64,000 bases of DNA from assembly GCF_016772315.1 (NCBI RefSeq), contig NZ_CP053482.1:2046001-2110000 (forward strand). Reading direction: 5' to 3'. Shown here piece after piece: positions 62,462 to 64,000 of this stretch (its first letter is position 1; the number at the start of each line of letters is the position of its first letter). This DNA comes from Thiothrix subterranea. GTDB taxonomy: Bacteria > Pseudomonadota > Gammaproteobacteria > Thiotrichales > Thiotrichaceae. Below the pieces are notes generated by a model, which was not told the origin of the DNA, made no database searches, and worked only from the letters and a program-made list of their open reading frames with translations. Made by a program: the position numbers and the translations under genes.

Positions 62462-63913
62462 TTACCGGACGGCTTGCCCCGCCATCGGGATTTCCGGTGC
62501 AGGCCGGTTTGCCCAGCGGCTTGCCAGCAGGTACTTAGGCTTTCCGACACCTTGTTGCGGGTTCAGTTCCAGCACTGTTTCACGTTCCAGTTTTTCGAGG
62601 ATTTTTTCCGCAATTTTCTGGCGTTCGGGTTTACCGATCAGGGACGGTTGCAAGCCCAATGCCTTGGTGTGATGGCGAATCACATCGGTGACAGCATCGG
62701 TCGCTGGGCGTACCGTGGGTTTGACATCACCGTTGAGAATCCGCGAACGCACTTCCGTGTAAATCAGCTTGAAAAAGCGTTCACGGGTCAGGTCGCGCAC
62801 CTTGGCTTCCGGCGGATCTGGGCGTGACGTTTCCGGCGCATCGGCTTCAGCATGGATACGCACATTGCCTACTTCGGTCAATTCGGTGCGTTCCGGGGTG
62901 ATTTGGTTCAGGTATTGATCGCGTTCGGCATTACCGAAATCCCTCGGAATGCCGTTGAAGTTTGCCTCGGCTAATTCACTGTTTGCGGCTAACCCGTCAG
63001 GATTCGCGTGGATCAGTTCACCGTGCGTATCGCGCCCCATCACTAGCAAGGCGCGTTTGTGGTCTGCCACGTAGCTGCCCACAAAGTGAAAAGCGTATTC
63101 AAACGTGCCAATAATAATGATCGAAAACAAAAACGATGCCCAAATGCCGCCAACATTAAACAAATCTTTGAGCAAGCGGATCATGGCGTAGTGTTTGTCT
63201 TCGTCGTATTCCAGCGTTTTGGCTTGGATAATCGCGGCACTCAGCGCGGAACCGACCATGTTGGCAGAACTACCGGCGGTTGCTTCTGCCGCTGCGAGTG
63301 CACCGCGTGCTTGTGCAATTTTGTCGTGTTCGTAACGTTCGCATTGTTGAACGCGCGTATCGGTACGGTATTTAGCCCGACACGCCGCCAGTTCCGCTTC
63401 GTGCCTTGCCAATTGACCGCGTGCGGCTGCCAATTGTGCGGTAGCACCCGAAGGCGCAGCCGCTTGCACGCTCAAATTCTGAATGCTGCCGAGCGTGGCT
63501 TGAAACACCGGCGAGTCTTCAGAGCGCTGGCGCACGGTGGCATCTTCACGTTCCATTGACTGCGAGACTTCTGAAAATAAGCCAAAAAATACCACAATCA
63601 CTGTCGCAACGATGGCTGCCGGGCCTTTATAGCCACTGGCGTACAAAAAAGCTTGAGCGGCAGTGATCACGGCAGTAATGCCTAAACCGAGCATGGCATT
63701 TGCCCATTGTTCGCCGCTCCAATTGGGGGGATCCATTTCCTCGCCCACGAAATATTTCACCACAAAAAAAGCCGAGGCAAGGAACGCCGCGAACGCTGCC
63801 ATCAGCAGCCAAGCTTCGGCTTTGCGCAAATCGCTCAAGATGTCGCGCAGTGATTTGGTGGCGACCAGGTGCGCTGGTCGGTCTACGTTGGTATTTGTAC
63901 TGGAATCCGTCAT
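62462..63913 (-). CDS. Membrane protein of unknown function
   Basis: A 483-residue protein. Three helices near residues 33-120 (LLMAAFAAFLASAFFVVKYF; LGLGITAVITAAQAFLYASG; AAIVATVIVVFFGLFSEVSQ) precede a soluble coiled-coil segment with two Cys (AELAACRAK, QQCERYEHD), a fourth helix near 260 (WASFLFSIIIIGTFEYAF) and a soluble C-terminal 200 residues with helical KLIYTEVRSRIL and IAEKILEKLERE. The topology is like membrane components of mobile-element or conjugation loci, but no family is recognised. It closely follows a gene truncated at the window edge. Confidence 0.6.
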   Translation of the reverse strand: MTDSSTNTNVDRPAHLVATKSLRDILSDLRKAEAWLLMAAFAAFLASAFFVVKYFVGEEMDPPNWSGEQWANAMLGLGITAVITAAQAFLYASGYKGPAAIVATVIVVFFGLFSEVSQSMEREDATVRQRSEDSPVFQATLGSIQNLSVQAAAPSGATAQLAAARGQLARHEAELAACRAKYRTDTRVQQCERYEHDKIAQARGALAAAEATAGSSANMVGSALSAAIIQAKTLEYDEDKHYAMIRLLKDLFNVGGIWASFLFSIIIIGTFEYAFHFVGSYVADHKRALLVMGRDTHGELIHANPDGLAANSELAEANFNGIPRDFGNAERDQYLNQITPERTELTEVGNVRIHAEADAPETSRPDPPEAKVRDLTRERFFKLIYTEVRSRILNGDVKPTVRPATDAVTDVIRHHTKALGLQPSLIGKPERQKIAEKILEKLERETVLELNPQQGVGKPKYLLASRWANRPAPEIPMAGQAVR

Positions 63914-63936
63914 AATGAATGTTCCTGTCTTAAACT

Positions 63937-64000
63937 TTACGGAGTGATAGCGGGAATTTCGGGCGTGTTGGAAGCGGCAACTTTCATCACGCCATTTTTA
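63937..64000 (-). CDS. C-terminal end of a gene running off the right edge
   Basis: Twenty residues (ending KVAASNTPEIPAITP) precede a TAA at 63937-63939 on the minus strand. Only this fragment is visible, so its identity is unknown. The stop lies 23 bases before the start of the membrane protein, suggesting one operon. Confidence 0.4.
   Translation of the reverse strand, partial: KNGVMKVAASNTPEIPAITP

Noticed and set aside
1-64000. CRISPR arrays, tRNA and rRNA genes
   Set aside because: No regularly spaced repeats of 24-40 bases and no tRNA- or rRNA-like conserved blocks were seen by eye; tRNAscan and barrnap would settle this.

Overview
The window looks like a chromosome segment from a gammaproteobacterium, most likely a sulfur-oxidising member of the Thiotrichales such as a Thiothrix relative. 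The evidence is conserved gammaproteobacterial gene orders (dapF-DUF484-xerC; tonB-yqgE-ruvX-pyrR), CmoM, FimV-type LysM and YqgE proteins, TusA, and a glycine/asparagine-rich secreted protein resembling a sulfur-globule envelope protein. The genus is an inference. No rRNA, tRNA or CRISPR array was seen.

Layout. 0-5 kb: the end of a secreted protein, a lipoprotein, a tnpB-only IS200/IS605-type element, then dapF-DUF484-xerC read leftward. 5-15.8 kb: tusA, bioF, a TPR membrane protein, two tandem paralogous beta-propeller-like lipoproteins, an SDR, a LysR regulator, the sulfur-globule-like protein and mogA. 15.8-19.8 kb: a Fic-like regulator divergent from an rtcB cluster. The shared control region has three spaced 10-bp repeats, a good sigma-70 promoter, and a structured leader whose intrinsic terminator abuts the rtcB start codon. 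19.8-30.2 kb: an exopolysaccharide locus with two NodB deacetylases, an O-antigen ligase/polymerase, a GT4-Wzc/BY-kinase fusion, a frameshifted Wzx flippase and a GT4 glycosyltransferase.

30.3-43.6 kb: a PP-loop ATPase, RNase D, a secreted serine protease with dockerin-like repeats beside a frameshifted cohesin-like protein, FUN14 and HMA proteins, two paralogous STAND NTPases, a transglutaminase-like protein and uup. 43.6-51.3 kb: cmoM, SCO1, the tonB-yqgE-ruvX-pyrR-phosphatase cluster, an ECF sigma factor with a cupin partner, and a diheme peroxidase-like lipoprotein. 51.4-57 kb: an accessory island with a two-domain M.FokI-like adenine methyltransferase and an AT-rich operon. That operon encodes a SMEK-domain protein, broken by an IS5-type element, and a two-helix membrane protein. 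57-64 kb: a DUF4143 ATPase, trmL-ribF, a PfkB kinase, an intergenic region with DnaA boxes and a parS-like site (possible oriC), a FimV-like LysM protein, a large membrane protein and a truncated gene at the edge.

The strongest candidates for something undescribed are the IS-split SMEK/membrane-protein operon, the GT4-Wzc fusion, the Fic/rtcB control region with its two unrecognised downstream genes, the cohesin-like/dockerin-like pair, and the two effector-less STAND NTPases. Two unannotated small RNAs and the origin-like region also merit checking.
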